Assembly: GCF_030052815.1 (NCBI RefSeq)
Contig: NC_079505.1
Span: 81,570,330 to 81,634,329 of the forward strand
Source of the DNA: Hevea brasiliensis
Lineage: Eukaryota > Streptophyta > Magnoliopsida > Malpighiales > Euphorbiaceae
Direction of reading: 5' to 3'
DNA: 64,000 nt
Each line of letters opens with the position of its first letter. The stretch's first letter is position 1. The notes beneath the pieces are model-generated. The model was not told the origin of the DNA. It did no database searches and saw only the letters and a list, made by a program, of their open reading frames with translations. Of the stretch, positions 13,801-24,740 are shown piece after piece. Made by a program: the position numbers and the translations under genes.

Positions 13801-16800
13801 GCACAGGTATTCACTTTATGATTTATCCTATTTATGCTCGCAAACATGCACATTGTAGAAGCAGCTGGCTGCTTATTGTTTGTGCAATATCTTCTTCAAA
13901 ATTTCCTGAAATGTTATATCCAGCAGTCATTTTTGGCTTCTAGCAATTATTTCCTAATTTTACTCTTCCTTCGACTAATTTGAATTCTTCTAGTTGTAGA
14001 CTTGTAGCAATTATGCATTCCTTTACATCTTAGGGCATTTCTACAGTTACAGCTAAGGTTGAATCTTTTCTCTACAAACAACAACTAATTCTTAATCCCA
14101 AACTAGTTGGGGTTGGTATATCTATATCTAGTTTGTAGTAATGTTTCCTCTGTACAGTTTTGATTTAGCTCATATCTATATTCTGAATATCATGTCAATC
14201 CATAATTTTGACAAATAACCTGTGTGCAGTATCTAATTCTGAGTCTATATAGGAACTTCATTAACATTTTTTTTATGCCTCCTTTTATTGTTACATTAGC
14301 AAAGCAATTGAATCTGAGTGATATTTGCAGCAAGAAGATATTCGGAATTATATAGACAACTCCATTAAACATGGTATTCAACTTTCTGTATTTCGTAAAG
14401 AACGCGTCGGGGGTGATTCGCAAGGAATTAATTACTGGTAATATAGATTTTCATAAAGCATTCAATTTAGTTTGTTTTTATTGTACTTTAAAATGATGTA
14501 AAAAAGATCAACTTTATCTGTTTCTGTGCAAAACTCAAGATCTTGGTTTGGTATAAAGTTTTTGTTGTCATATAGTATGAAGTTCTATAATCTATGTTTT
14601 TGTTTTTGGCATAGGTATGAAGATGATCCAATAATTGGTCATCGGTTATACCGGGAAATAAGAAAAGTTGAGGTGAAGAAGGGAAAGGCAAAAGGTTCTC
14701 AGGTCCTTCCCAATGCCACATACCAGTGGGAAACAGTTGCAACTAATTTTGATGAATTTCAAGATGTCTCTGTATGTTACTTAAATGGCCTGTCTTTGTA
14801 CACCTGCCTTGTTTAAATTTCCATGCATTTTCTATTTTTACTATATTTTTATATATATTCTGATAATCATTACTGGCTACGGGTTTTGAAGTAAGCATTT
14901 TCTTTACGCCAAAAAAGATCCCCTTTCATATTTTTGTTATTTTATATTGTAGAATGAATAGTATGCATGATGACTTGAAGCATGCTCTGACATATCCATC
15001 ATTTCATTTAGAAGAGAGTATGTTGTTGTGTTGTTTTTAGATGGTAAGTTGCAAATGTTTTGATGTGCCTATATGCATGAAGTAAAATTGTGATTATGCA
15101 TTAATCTTCATAGTTACATTGCCATCCATCCATGTAAATTGCCCCTTTCATCTGCTGCACCTTTAAAACTATAAACCAAAACTTCTGATGAAAGGGGACA
15201 AATGAAATTTTGGATGTTAAGAATGTTAGGTAGTGACTTAGTGGAGAAGGGATTACAATTACAAAGAAAGAGGAATTCTTAACATTTGAGATTAGGTTGT
15301 ATTGGGTTTTTATAAGTCTGGGCAGCTTAAGAAAAATATGCCAAGAGTTTTTTTTTAATCCCTGGAAGAATTAGTTTATATGTGGAAGATGAATCTTAGA
15401 TAAGGAAGCTACCTTGAATGTTCTGTGGGCCAGTATGTTGAGTGGTGTTCTCCTAGTATGTTCCTTTAACCTTGGATAAATAAACAAGGAGTGCAATTTG
15501 CCTATCAAAGTTTCATGAGGAAGTAATAAGAGATTGAAAAGGTTTTTACATAAATGCAACACACGATATATATATTAACTATTAAGTGATAGACATCCAT
15601 AATATGTAGAACAGAATGCTGCAAGTTAATTGTTAGGATTTGTAGCTGCATGCTGAATTTGTAGACTCATATTAGGATGTCTGGAATAATTTTATGAATG
15701 AGTGCCTAGTTGAGATATCATTATTATCCTCTGTGACCTTTGAACTTCTAGGATCTAGAATTGTCTGGGTTTCTCTTTTCTGGTGGAATTGCTTTATTTA
15801 GAACAGATTTTCCTTTTTCTGGTTTCTTTGTTGTCATTTTTATTTGTACTGACTACTGAATAAGTTTTTGGTTTTCTGAGGATGCTACCCTTTTCTTCCA
15901 TGCTCTATATGGTTGCTCTTGCCGTCAGTTCTTTTATACATATAGACATATGTACCATATGCACACGAATTATAGATCATTTTAAAAAAAATTTAATGAA
16001 TAAAAAGTTTTTAACTGTTTTAGTTGTTGTATGATACAACTTTTGGTAGTTAAGTTGTTGGACATCAACTTTCTTGTGGTTTCATAACCCTTTTTTCATA
16101 GGATATGTGTCCATTTCTGTTTGTACATGAATGATGGTTTTTTTCGCATTTTCTTCTATAATTTATACAGTTGATTAAAAAAAAGAAAGAAAGTATTTCA
16201 CTGGCAATTGATTCTGTCATTCTGCTTGTGAGTATCACTTAAATAATTTTGGGAGCTGTGTTGATGGAAGCAACATCGTAATGGTTGACAAATTTTGTAC
16301 CATTTTGCTGATTAGTTATGCATTATTATACCTTCTTTACATAAGTGTTTTTAGGACATTTTCCCCTGCCTGGTTTTGATAAAGAAACAGGTTCTTGTAC
16401 GGCATTTGGTGTAATGAGGTTTAGAAAAATTTCAAATTTGTTGCTGCTGGCATGATTTTTCAATATTCTTCAACTATTGCTGTTTATTTAGTGTATTTTC
16501 TTATTTGGCTTTGTCTATCTGTTGGTGCAGGAGAAGCTTTTTGCAAGTAAAAATAGAACAGAGGCCTCATTAGGGAAGAAGCTAAAGAACGACATGCTTC
16601 CTGAGATTGAGAAGGTTCATAAGGTATGAAGATTGCATTTTGACTGAAATTGTTACTTGATTGAATGTTAACCAAGAAAGAGAGAGTGCTCCTTTCTTGA
16701 CCCAAGTTATATTTTGTGATTGGATATGGTGTTAAATTTTGCTTTCCTGTTATGAAAACATCTTGTTTGCTTTTTGTGACTACTCAGAGGAAAGAAAGGT

Positions 16801-18211
16801 TGCTGAAAAAGCAACATAGACAGGCTCTACTTCTTGATAACTTTTTGAGTGTGGATGGACTCTCACCAGGACGCTCGCTTCGTGACAGAAAACCTGTTAC
16901 TTACACTTTTGGTAAGATAAAGAAATATTATTCAACACAGTAGCAAGAGTTAGGCTTCTACTGATGATGATTATTCTCATATATTGATGGATATATGAAA
17001 TCTGAACATGGATGCCAAATGTTTCTGCAGATGATTATGACCGGTCAATCAGTGAGGCTATTAAAATAACCAAGTATGAATTTTATTATGTATTCCTCTT
17101 TTTGCTTTTTATTTACTCATTTTCCCCCCTGGGAGGAAGTTATGTACCTTTGACCAACTTTCATTATTAACTGTATTAAATCCTTTGCATTCTTAATTGT
17201 TTTGGTAGGCGGAAACCACCATCCCCAGAGCCTATTTACAGAAGAGAAGTTATTATCAAACCTGAAGCTTCAACAAATGGTAAATGGACTGGTCCTTCAC
17301 ATTCCTCTGAACAAGGCAGTTTCTGTTTGACAACCCCCAATTCACCCGGTTATGATGACATTGATGAAGGGGATAAACCTGAATTATTGGACCGAAGGTA
17401 AGATAATTTCAGTTACTTGCATTGCCTTGAAATTGCACATGAGCTTTACCATTGCGTAATTGCTCGCAGCAATAGGCGAAGGCAGAGGCCTCAACGGTAT
17501 TCAGCAAAAGAGTTTGTTGAAGCAGTCTCAGATAATGACGCAGACTTTGACAGTGATGATGACATAGTTGGAGAAGCCGTATATGATGAGGAATACTTGA
17601 AGAGACGTAAACAGAGGAAGCTGTCAAGCAGCTCTGAAGGGGATGAGGAGTATCGGTGGGATGAAGAAAATGGTGAAGATGAGGAAGAAGAGGAAGAGGA
17701 AGAGGATTCGTTAAGTATCAGTGAGGATAGTGATGAGCCCCAAAAATTTAAGAAAATGCCAGGCCGAACACGGAGGGAAACTAAATTAAGGTCTGTCGAT
17801 GAGCTTCAATCAGGTTTGAGACGCAGCAGAAGGGCTACCAGAAACCGGATTAATTATCGGCAATATGAGCTGTCAGAATCAGAAACAGAGTCAATGAAGC
17901 CTGAAAAATCAAATGCATCAGATGATCACTCAGATGCTAGTGAGAAAGAGTATTCAGCTGGAAGTCAAGATTCTGATGAGAATGAGGATGAAGAGCAAGA
18001 TATGAAAGTTGATCAGCCTGTTGAAGGTTACACCCAGACTGCAGAGAAACAGCAAAATCAGCCACCAGAGAAATCAAATAGCCCTGGCGAAGATGAAGTT
18101 GAGGGTGTAAGAAAGCGGCGTTTCCTCGATCTAAATGAACTTGCTCCAGGCTCTGGTTTTGATGATGGTCCAAACACAATAATGAAAGATGAAGATAGAG
18201 GCAATTTTTAA
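9720..18211 (+). CDS. DDT domain-containing protein, DDR4-like, 12 exons
   Basis: Exons are 9720-10127, 10241-10351, 12215-12301, 12405-12442, 13197-13278, 14331-14437, 14615-14771, 16531-16623, 16788-16911, 17031-17073, 17209-17397 and 17470-18211. All junctions are GT-AG and in phase, giving 726 residues. The N-terminus (1-118) is Pro/Gln-rich and basic. The DDT fold is at about 119-175 (RWSLRSMWELASILNFLHVF, SAEEFETALI, IHMPLLK). It is followed by a helical segment with RKLRDWWHWV and a WHIM-like block (LDPGMRVVILKALCDIRVE). The C-terminal half is charged, with a D/E tract near residues 555-575, basic RRSRRATRNR motifs and LDLNELAPG. DDT proteins dock ISWI chromatin remodellers, so a nuclear role in nucleosome spacing is likely. 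Intron 2 carries a hAT-like element, intron 4 three MITE units and intron 5 a SINE remnant. The DDR4 name rests on overall layout. Confidence 0.88.
10802..10868. repeat. Compound (TA)n(GA)n microsatellite
   Basis: About nine TA units (10802-10818) run directly into about 25 AG/GA units (to 10868). It lies within intron 2 of the DDT-domain gene. It is a likely polymorphic marker with no coding role. Confidence 0.95.
11705..12059. mobile_element. Non-autonomous hAT-like element (family 1, copy B) in DDT gene intron 2
   Basis: The element begins CAGTGTTGTTAAGAGG and ends with a related but decayed terminus (GTTGACAACATAA). It is flanked by a perfect 8-bp duplication GCTGCTAA (11697-11704 and 12060-12067), the hallmark of hAT insertion. 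At 355 bp it has no coding capacity. Its AT-rich core (about 11840-12000) matches, in reverse orientation, the core of the copy at 61837-62413. Confidence 0.82.
12474..13143. mobile_element. Cluster of three GTTTGGCATT-type MITE units in DDT gene intron 4
   Basis: Unit 1 (about 12474-12699) and unit 2 (about 12703-12933) are head to tail. Each starts GTTTGGCATTA-TGTTG and ends with a decayed inverse (for example AATGTCAAACAAGC). Unit 3 (about 12940-13143) is the same family in the opposite orientation, ending ATTCCAAACAAACTC. All share the internal block AGTATTAAAAA-TAATTTAAA-TTAAATTTGATAA-TTTTAGT. Units are about 200-230 bp and have no coding potential. The superfamily was not determined. 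Confidence 0.7.
14072..14132 (-). mobile_element. Probable Au-type SINE 3' remnant in DDT gene intron 5
   Basis: Read on the minus strand the segment holds CCCCAACTAGTTTGGGATTAAG and then a TTGTTGTT tail. From memory this resembles the conserved 3' end of plant Au SINEs. Only the 3' part is recognisable. No 5' A/B-box head was identified, so this is a truncated or decayed copy. Confidence 0.55.
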
Positions 18212-19009
18212 GTTTCCCTCCCTGCTAGAGAACAAGGTTTGTTGTTTTTTCTCAGGGAAAGCTTAATGTACGATAGTAAAAAAACAATATTATATAAATT
18301 TTGTGATAAGCCTGTGGAGGAAATTCTGGTCAAAGTTCTTCCATGGTGAAGTTAAGAAACAGCCTGATGAAATTCATTCAGGATTTGCAGCAGTGAGTGA
18401 CTTGATACTGAGAGTTATGTAGATTAGGTAGTCATTTTTTAGCATGTCTACATTCATAGAAAACCTACAATGGGTGAATGAGAATTCGTTGGGAGTTCCT
18501 TATCTTATCCAATTAATGTACAATAACCTTAACTGATATTGTAACCGAAAAATTTGGGCATTAGATGTTCAAGCCCTGTAGTTTAATCCACCATGATTAC
18601 AAAAAACGATGTGCCCATTGATCATTTGGTTTTGGCTTTGTTTGCGGATAAAATGATTGGATCTGAAATCTTTTTTATGTAATGGTCTATCCTCCCTTAA
18701 GGGGTAGCTAATGTTTCACTTATCGGTTGATCATTTTTCCTACATTGTAATTGCTACCATTCTTGGTTTGTAATGCTGACATTTTTATGATGCGAGCTGT
18801 GCAATGGACGAAAGTGATTGTGCTGTTTGTCTTTTTTGTAATTATATATTATGGTGCAACTGCTCGAGTAGTGTTTGTTTTGTGTTCTAAATGGACTTGT
18901 TACAGAAACAGATATTTGTAACTTGTAAACGATAATAATTACTTCAACCTTGTACCCGAAATTTACGTGGGCAATATATTTAATACAAGAATTTAATGAT
19001 GATGCCAGT
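18212..19009. other. Convergent 3' ends of the DDT and AAA-ATPase genes
   Basis: This stretch separates two genes that end toward each other and should hold both 3' UTRs. No coding signal stands out. The ATTAAA-like strings near 18975-18995, read on the minus strand, are possible polyadenylation signals for the ATPase gene. Confidence 0.45.
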
Positions 19010-20584
19010 TCACAATGTTTCCTCGGCTTCTCCATTTTCCCGTGGCCGGGCAACATCTATGTTGACGGGGTACCCTGACGTCTCATTAGCTGCTGCTTCC
19101 TCCTCTGCCTTTCTTCTAAGTTGCTTCTTCCTCAGGTTGTCGTCACATGCTGCTGCCTCTTCTTCTTTCTCTGTTTTAAAAGCTTCTGCTTCTTTTACTT
19201 CCTCGAGGGCTTGAATCAAGTTTGAAAGACATGTCTCTGCATTATCAAGTGGGGACTTGGGCATAAGGTTTTCGGCAACATCAGCAGGTGTGATCTTGGT
19301 CTCCTTCATTAGCCTTTCAATTTTGCCGAACAGAGGGTGTGCTTTGAGTTTCAAGTAGTTCCTTGCAAGCACCTTGAATGCCTCAAAACTGCAATAAGAA
19401 AGTTCAATGTGCTTATCCATTCTACCCCTTCTTATCAAAGCAGGATCAAGCTTCTCCACATAATTGGTGGTGAAGACAATTAGCCTCTCACCTCCACAAG
19501 CTGACCATAACCCATCGATGAAATTCAATAACCCTGAAAGTGTCACCTTGCTGCTTGCCTCTTCTTTAAGGTCTTTACGAGGAATTTCCTTCTCTGATTT
19601 CTCCTTCTCATCATCTGAAGATTTCTCCGCTTTCTTCTTCCTCTGACCAGTAAGATCAAGCGAGCAGTCGATGTCCTCAATCACTATGATCGATTTACTG
19701 GTAGTTTCTATCAAAAGCTTCCTTAGTTCCGTATTGTCCTTCACTGCAGTGAGCTCCAGATCATAAACATCATAGTTCAACAAGTTCGCCATTGCAGCAA
19801 TCATAGTAGACTTGCCAGTTCCTGGAGGACCATAAAGAAGATACCCTCTTTTCCATGCTTTTCCAATTCTGGCGTAGAAATCCTTGCTTTTGCTAAAAGT
19901 AACAAGATCTTCAATAATCTCCTTCTTCTTCTCAGGCTCCAAGGCCATTGTCTCAAACGTGGCAGGATGCTCAAAGACTATATGGCTCCACATAGTCTGC
20001 TTGTAGCTTGGCCACTTGTAGCCAGGACTATTAGTGTAAAGCTTCCTCTGCCTATTTCTCACCCTAATCTCCTTCCCTTCCCTCACTACATGCTGCAAGT
20101 AAGCCTCAGTGATCATCTCCCTATGGCTTTTGTGAAAGGTGAGCTTGTAATACCTTCTTTCTTGTTGAGGATACATGGATTGGCTAGGTGACACCAGCTT
20201 GCTGGAAACCCACCAAACCTTAACCCCCCGAAATTCATCGGTGACCCTCTCATACTCATCCATGCTAAGTACCAAGTTACTGCAATCTTTACCCATCTCA
20301 GCCTTGAGCCTTTTAGCAAACTTGGTAGAGTTGACACTCAGGTAAGCCTCAACAGCAGCATAGGCTTCACTTCTCTTGAGGCGATCCCCAGTGTATTCAT
20401 GAATTGATATCTTAATGTAAGGGTAGAAGAAACTCATGATTCTTTGGCTATATTTTTCCAAGTAACGGCGAACCTCATACGGGCAAAATTGGCGAAAGAT
20501 AGCCCAAAGAAACATGAAACTAGCAATTGTTGAGCCCATTGTTGCCCACATCTCAGTCATTGTTTGAGGTGCAATTGCCATCAT
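19010..20584 (-). CDS. AAA-ATPase of the AATP1/ASD (BCS1-like) family, intronless
   Basis: This single open frame of 524 residues has the usual length for plant AATP1/ASD/HSR4 proteins, which are typically intronless. The N-terminus (about 16-34, TIASFMFLWAIF) is a membrane segment. Residues 50-100 are the AAA-associated N-domain (FFYPYIKISIHEYTGDR, RSEAYAAVEAYLS). The AAA module has Walker A GPPGTGKST at 252-260, Walker B IIVIEDID at 299-306 and then SLDLTGQR, sensor FTTNY at 371-375, and an arginine-finger region RRGRMDKHIE at about 385-394. A Lys/Glu-rich insert at 315-345 and an acidic/basic C-terminal tail are family-typical. Relatives are found at mitochondria or the ER and act in stress and developmental responses; the client here is unknown. 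The ATG at 20584 is followed at once by a second in-frame ATG, and either could be used. Transcription converges on the DDT gene. Confidence 0.93.
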   Translation of the reverse strand: MMAIAPQTMTEMWATMGSTIASFMFLWAIFRQFCPYEVRRYLEKYSQRIMSFFYPYIKISIHEYTGDRLKRSEAYAAVEAYLSVNSTKFAKRLKAEMGKDCSNLVLSMDEYERVTDEFRGVKVWWVSSKLVSPSQSMYPQQERRYYKLTFHKSHREMITEAYLQHVVREGKEIRVRNRQRKLYTNSPGYKWPSYKQTMWSHIVFEHPATFETMALEPEKKKEIIEDLVTFSKSKDFYARIGKAWKRGYLLYGPPGTGKSTMIAAMANLLNYDVYDLELTAVKDNTELRKLLIETTSKSIIVIEDIDCSLDLTGQRKKKAEKSSDDEKEKSEKEIPRKDLKEEASSKVTLSGLLNFIDGLWSACGGERLIVFTTNYVEKLDPALIRRGRMDKHIELSYCSFEAFKVLARNYLKLKAHPLFGKIERLMKETKITPADVAENLMPKSPLDNAETCLSNLIQALEEVKEAEAFKTEKEEEAAACDDNLRKKQLRRKAEEEAAANETSGYPVNIDVARPRENGEAEETL

Positions 20585-20766
20585 GGTTTTCTTTTTTGCT
20601 CTCTGGGTTTTCCCCCTTTTCTCTCTAGGCCTAACGCAACAATGGTTCTTGTGTTTATGTTTTCCTATAGGCTAATGTGAGCATATTGATGGGTTTTGCA
20701 TTAGCTCGTATAAATAAATAAAAGTAAAGAAGAAAAAGTAGGTAAAGTATAAGAAAAGAAAGAAAA

Positions 20767-20793
20767 AATAATAATAATAATAATAATAATAAA
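20767..20793. repeat. (AAT)n microsatellite
   Basis: About nine AAT/ATA units lie upstream of the AAA-ATPase gene. Confidence 0.9.
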
Positions 20794-21378
20794 TAGTAAG
20801 TATTTGCCAAAAACAAATGTATGTAAGAAATGTTTCTCTGGGTACAATACACTGAAATGGGAATACTTTCGGTGTCATTTTCTGATTATTTAGTGGGATA
20901 TGTTTGGACGTTGGCTATAAAAAGCCACAAATACAGCCAGGCAAGCAAGAGGAGGAAGCCCTGCGTATTACAGAGTCATTATTGGTCCTAGAGCGTGTAG
21001 TTGTGTACTGTTTACTGTACTGTAGCTACCCAATTGCCATTAACAGTAGTAACCTTCCTCTCCTCTTCTAAGTATTGGACACATGGTCTTTAAGTACAAG
21101 TGGCGGTGGTGGTTTTGTTGATTTTCAATGAAAATAGACAAAATTTGTGGGCTCCTTCACCTCCTAATATCTATGATTCTCTTTTCAGCATTGAGGAAAT
21201 CCATTCAATAACAACGTGCGCACGAGTTTATCCACCGTAGATTGATGTGCCTTTTTTTTTTTTTTTGAAGAAACAACTTTAGGGCATGAGTATCCATCTC
21301 AAGGCTAAACAGAGCCTACAGATCATTAACAAAATAAAACTCAACTCAATTTAATTAAAATTTTATCTCAAAAAATAT

Positions 21379-21381
<3 letters not shown>

Positions 21382-21426
<45 letters not shown>
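21382..21426. repeat. (TAA)n microsatellite
   Basis: About fifteen uninterrupted TAA units lie in AT-rich intergenic DNA. Confidence 0.93.
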
Positions 21427-22562
21427 GTGAGATTCGAATTTGAATTGAAATATATTAACAGTTAAATCTTTAACCAATTAATCCACCATCATCATGGACA
21501 GATTGATGAATATAATTTAATGGCCTTAATTTTATTAGGAAATTCAGGTTTTTTATTTTATTAAGCCTTCTTTAATTAAATCATGAAATTATAAATTTTT
21601 CTTGCAATTAAATTTTAATATGAATAAAATTTTTATATAAAACCAACAGATCGAGAAATAATTTTCAAATTAAAAATATAAAAATTTTTGCTATGTTATT
21701 GAAAAAGAGATGGGACTCATAAATTCTTAAAAGATGTAAGCACATGAATTAAATTGTATGTAATTGTCTGAATATTGGAATTTTTTAAATGAATTTAGCA
21801 AATCAGCAACAATTAATTGTGATGAAATACAACAACAAAAATTTATCTTATTAAATTAATTAAAGTAGATTATATGATTTTTTTTTTCAAAAATTGAAAT
21901 TAATTTTATGTTAATATTAAAAATTATAAAATTTTAATTATTTTTTTATTGCTTAAATAAAATTCAAAACTATTTAATTTTACAAATTTAAATTAATAAT
22001 TTACATAAAATATATTTATTATTATTATTATTTATATTTAATAATTTTATAAAATATTAAAATTTTATTTATTTAAATATTATTAAAATTTATAAATATA
22101 ATTACAAAAAAATACATTTTATATTTACTTATATACCATAACAGCTGGCATCCAACATTTAAAATTTAAATCTGTCTTGAACATTGTTTTTTAATCTGTT
22201 AATATCTAAATGTATTATATCTTTAAATGCTTAATATACACTCTTACAGTATAAAATAAGAAATATCAGACTGCTTTTTGAATGCAGAAGTCAAGTCTCA
22301 GTCTGCCATGATTTATCATGCACTCCAAATAATTGACTTTACAAGTTCATCAATGATAGGCATATATACATACATATATGGTCAGAGCATATATATATAT
22401 AATATATGAGTTAATTTTTTATTTTTTAAATTAAATTGTGCTTAAATATGAGTTAATTTAAATAAAAAAATTAAAAATATATAAGTAAATTGAGTATTAA
22501 CCCTTGATGAATTCCCTGGGAAACCTGTAAAAAAAAGCAGGGTGCAATTGAGAAAAAGACTG

Positions 22563-22768
22563 ATAAGTATTGTTGTTAAAATTATTATTGAGAAAATTAT
22601 TTTTTTAGATATATTAATTAAAAAATATTAAAAAATAATTTAAAATTAAATTTAATAAATTTTAATTATAAAAAATTAAAATAATAAAATTATTTTTAAA
22701 TTATTTTTTAATAATATTTAAAATAATATTTTTATTAAAAAATAATTTTACACTTTTAAACTAGACAC
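22563..22768. mobile_element. Decayed fourth copy of the GTTTGGCATT-type MITE family
   Basis: The segment repeats the internal architecture of the units at 12474-13143: TATTGTTGTTAAAATTATT-TTGA, then TTTTTTAGATA, then AAATATTAAAAAATAATTT, then AAATTAAATTTAATAAATTTTA. The terminal GTTTGGCATT is lost. It lies in the ATPase-GALT spacer. Identification rests on the shared order of blocks, not on intact ends. Confidence 0.55.
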
Positions 22769-24409
22769 AAATGGAATTAGGCATCCACAGAGAGCTTCCA
22801 CACAGCAGAGTAAGGATTCCACAGCTAGTGGCGCAAGTGAGCACAAGGGTCAGCATCGAATTGCGTGGCCACTGCGTACATTGCGAGGGCTAGTTGATCT
22901 GACTTGGTCACTTTCATCATCATCTGTTAAAAGAGGACAAATGGTCCAGTCACGTCATTCACGTGGCATAGTCCTTGTGCCATTTGAGCTTTGGTATACT
23001 TACCCGATTAATCCCCTACTTTGGAAGGTTGTTTGTCACTTTCCAGTAGTCCATGCACACTTTTTCATTTTTTGTTCTTTTCTTCCTGAGATTATCCACT
23101 TCTACAATCATGCCCAACTGACATCGAAAATCTCTGTATCTACTTGATTTTCTTGATACCAAGTAGCTGTCCCGTCTGTATTCATAACATTGGCATAATC
23201 ATTTTGGTGCAATTATTTAAGAAGAACTGGAAGCACTGGTAGAATTCATAAATTTAAATAAATTCTGATGAAAGATGAAATGGAGGTTCACCTGTGGCAG
23301 TGGCTGTGTTGATCCATCCAATTAGTCCTGCCTGGAGTCCCATTAAAAGATAAGTGAAATGCATCATGTAAAGCCACTTTTCGTTTTTATTATAAAATTC
23401 CCTGATTTTGTACCATAAACATTTGTCATTTTATACATTGACAACAGGTCATGCCCTTTATTATTTACTTTTCTCTTTCTGCAAGCAGATGCAGGTCCAC
23501 CTCCTACAGAAACCATTATTTGCATCTCACTTCTCATCTTTATTTATAAATAATCCACAAAGATGCTGATAGATTAGATGGGTGTAGTTGCAATTTAATA
23601 ACAAGTAAAAGAATATTAAACTAGCAGGTATTCACTAGCAACTTGCCGAGTCCTCCCATGGAAAAGCATGCTTTGATCAGACAGGAGGAAACCACCATGG
23701 GCCATGGCCCCTGCAAACACACATAACATGAACTTAAAAATACATTTAAACTGAACGTCATTATTATCCAAAAACCAAAATAACCCATGAATAATGAGAC
23801 AGAAAAAATGCAGACTGCAGTCAGAGATCTTGAGACATTGAAGATAATTTAGGCAAAGAACATTTGCTAGCTTGGCTAGCGGTGAGCCATAATCTTTCAT
23901 CTTATGAACAAAGCCACAAAAGGAAATGCTAATCATATGAAATTCTTTTCCTGGTCAAATAAATCACCTTAGTCAATGCTTGCTGAAAATTCAGTTAGAT
24001 TACAAAATAAATTAATTTATATGATTATTAATAATTTATTTTATATATTTTATTTAAAAAGATTATGAATAAATTAATTTATATGTAGTAAAATTATAAC
24101 CCGACCCTCAGGGCTAAACGAGGGACGACCTAAAAAACAGAAGAAAGGAAAGGGAAAAACAATGAATGAATTTGAACTGCAATTTGTTTAGCCTAGGATG
24201 AACGACTAAGCCGACTTCACAGAATATACAATATTTGATGCTATGGCTGCAAAATTTCTTTATGTAACGTATCTTTAACTTCTTCAGACAATCATCCAAT
24301 GTTGTGATCGTCATAGCATTCCACTGGCTCGAGTCACCAAATATTGTGACCATCACCCCATGTTCCAGCACTCTGAACTTGTGACGTTCCCTCGACAGTT
24401 TAGTATCTG

Positions 24410-24705
24410 TCATCTCATATTGCAGCACTGAGGCCTTCCAAGCTTTTGCAATTTATCCCAAAGGCAGATAATCTGCCTTGGAGACTGATAATGTGCTGTA
24501 AAATAGCCTTCAATGCATCCGAACTGGCAGTACTTCAAGCTGTGTACATATTCCACAGGTTTTGAGCTGTTGAATTGCTCCACCCACATTCCCATGCTCA
24601 CATCTTCCATCTTAAACAACTGCAGAAAGTTCAGTGCAAAATTTAGTTGAACATTTGAACTATCCTCTCCTGGTTTTTATTTTATATATATATATATATA
24701 TATAT

Positions 24706-24740
<35 letters not shown>

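Larger units (their letters stand above)
20585..24409. other. Intergenic region between the AAA-ATPase and GALT genes
   Basis: The first part holds the ATPase promoter (minus strand), with an AAT microsatellite. From about 21230 to 22770 the DNA is very AT-rich and carries a second AAT/TAA repeat and a decayed MITE copy. The 22770-23600 part is less AT-rich but has no frame or motif I recognise. The 23600-24409 part is probably GALT 3' flank or 3' UTR. Confidence 0.45.

Noticed and set aside
19464..20337. Several plus and minus frames inside the AAA-ATPase gene
   Set aside because: They are antisense or out-of-frame shadows of the single 524-residue frame, which carries all AAA motifs.
22881..23147. 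88-codon plus-strand frame between ATPase and GALT
   Set aside because: No recognisable motif or start context, and the composition is unlike the real exons in the window.
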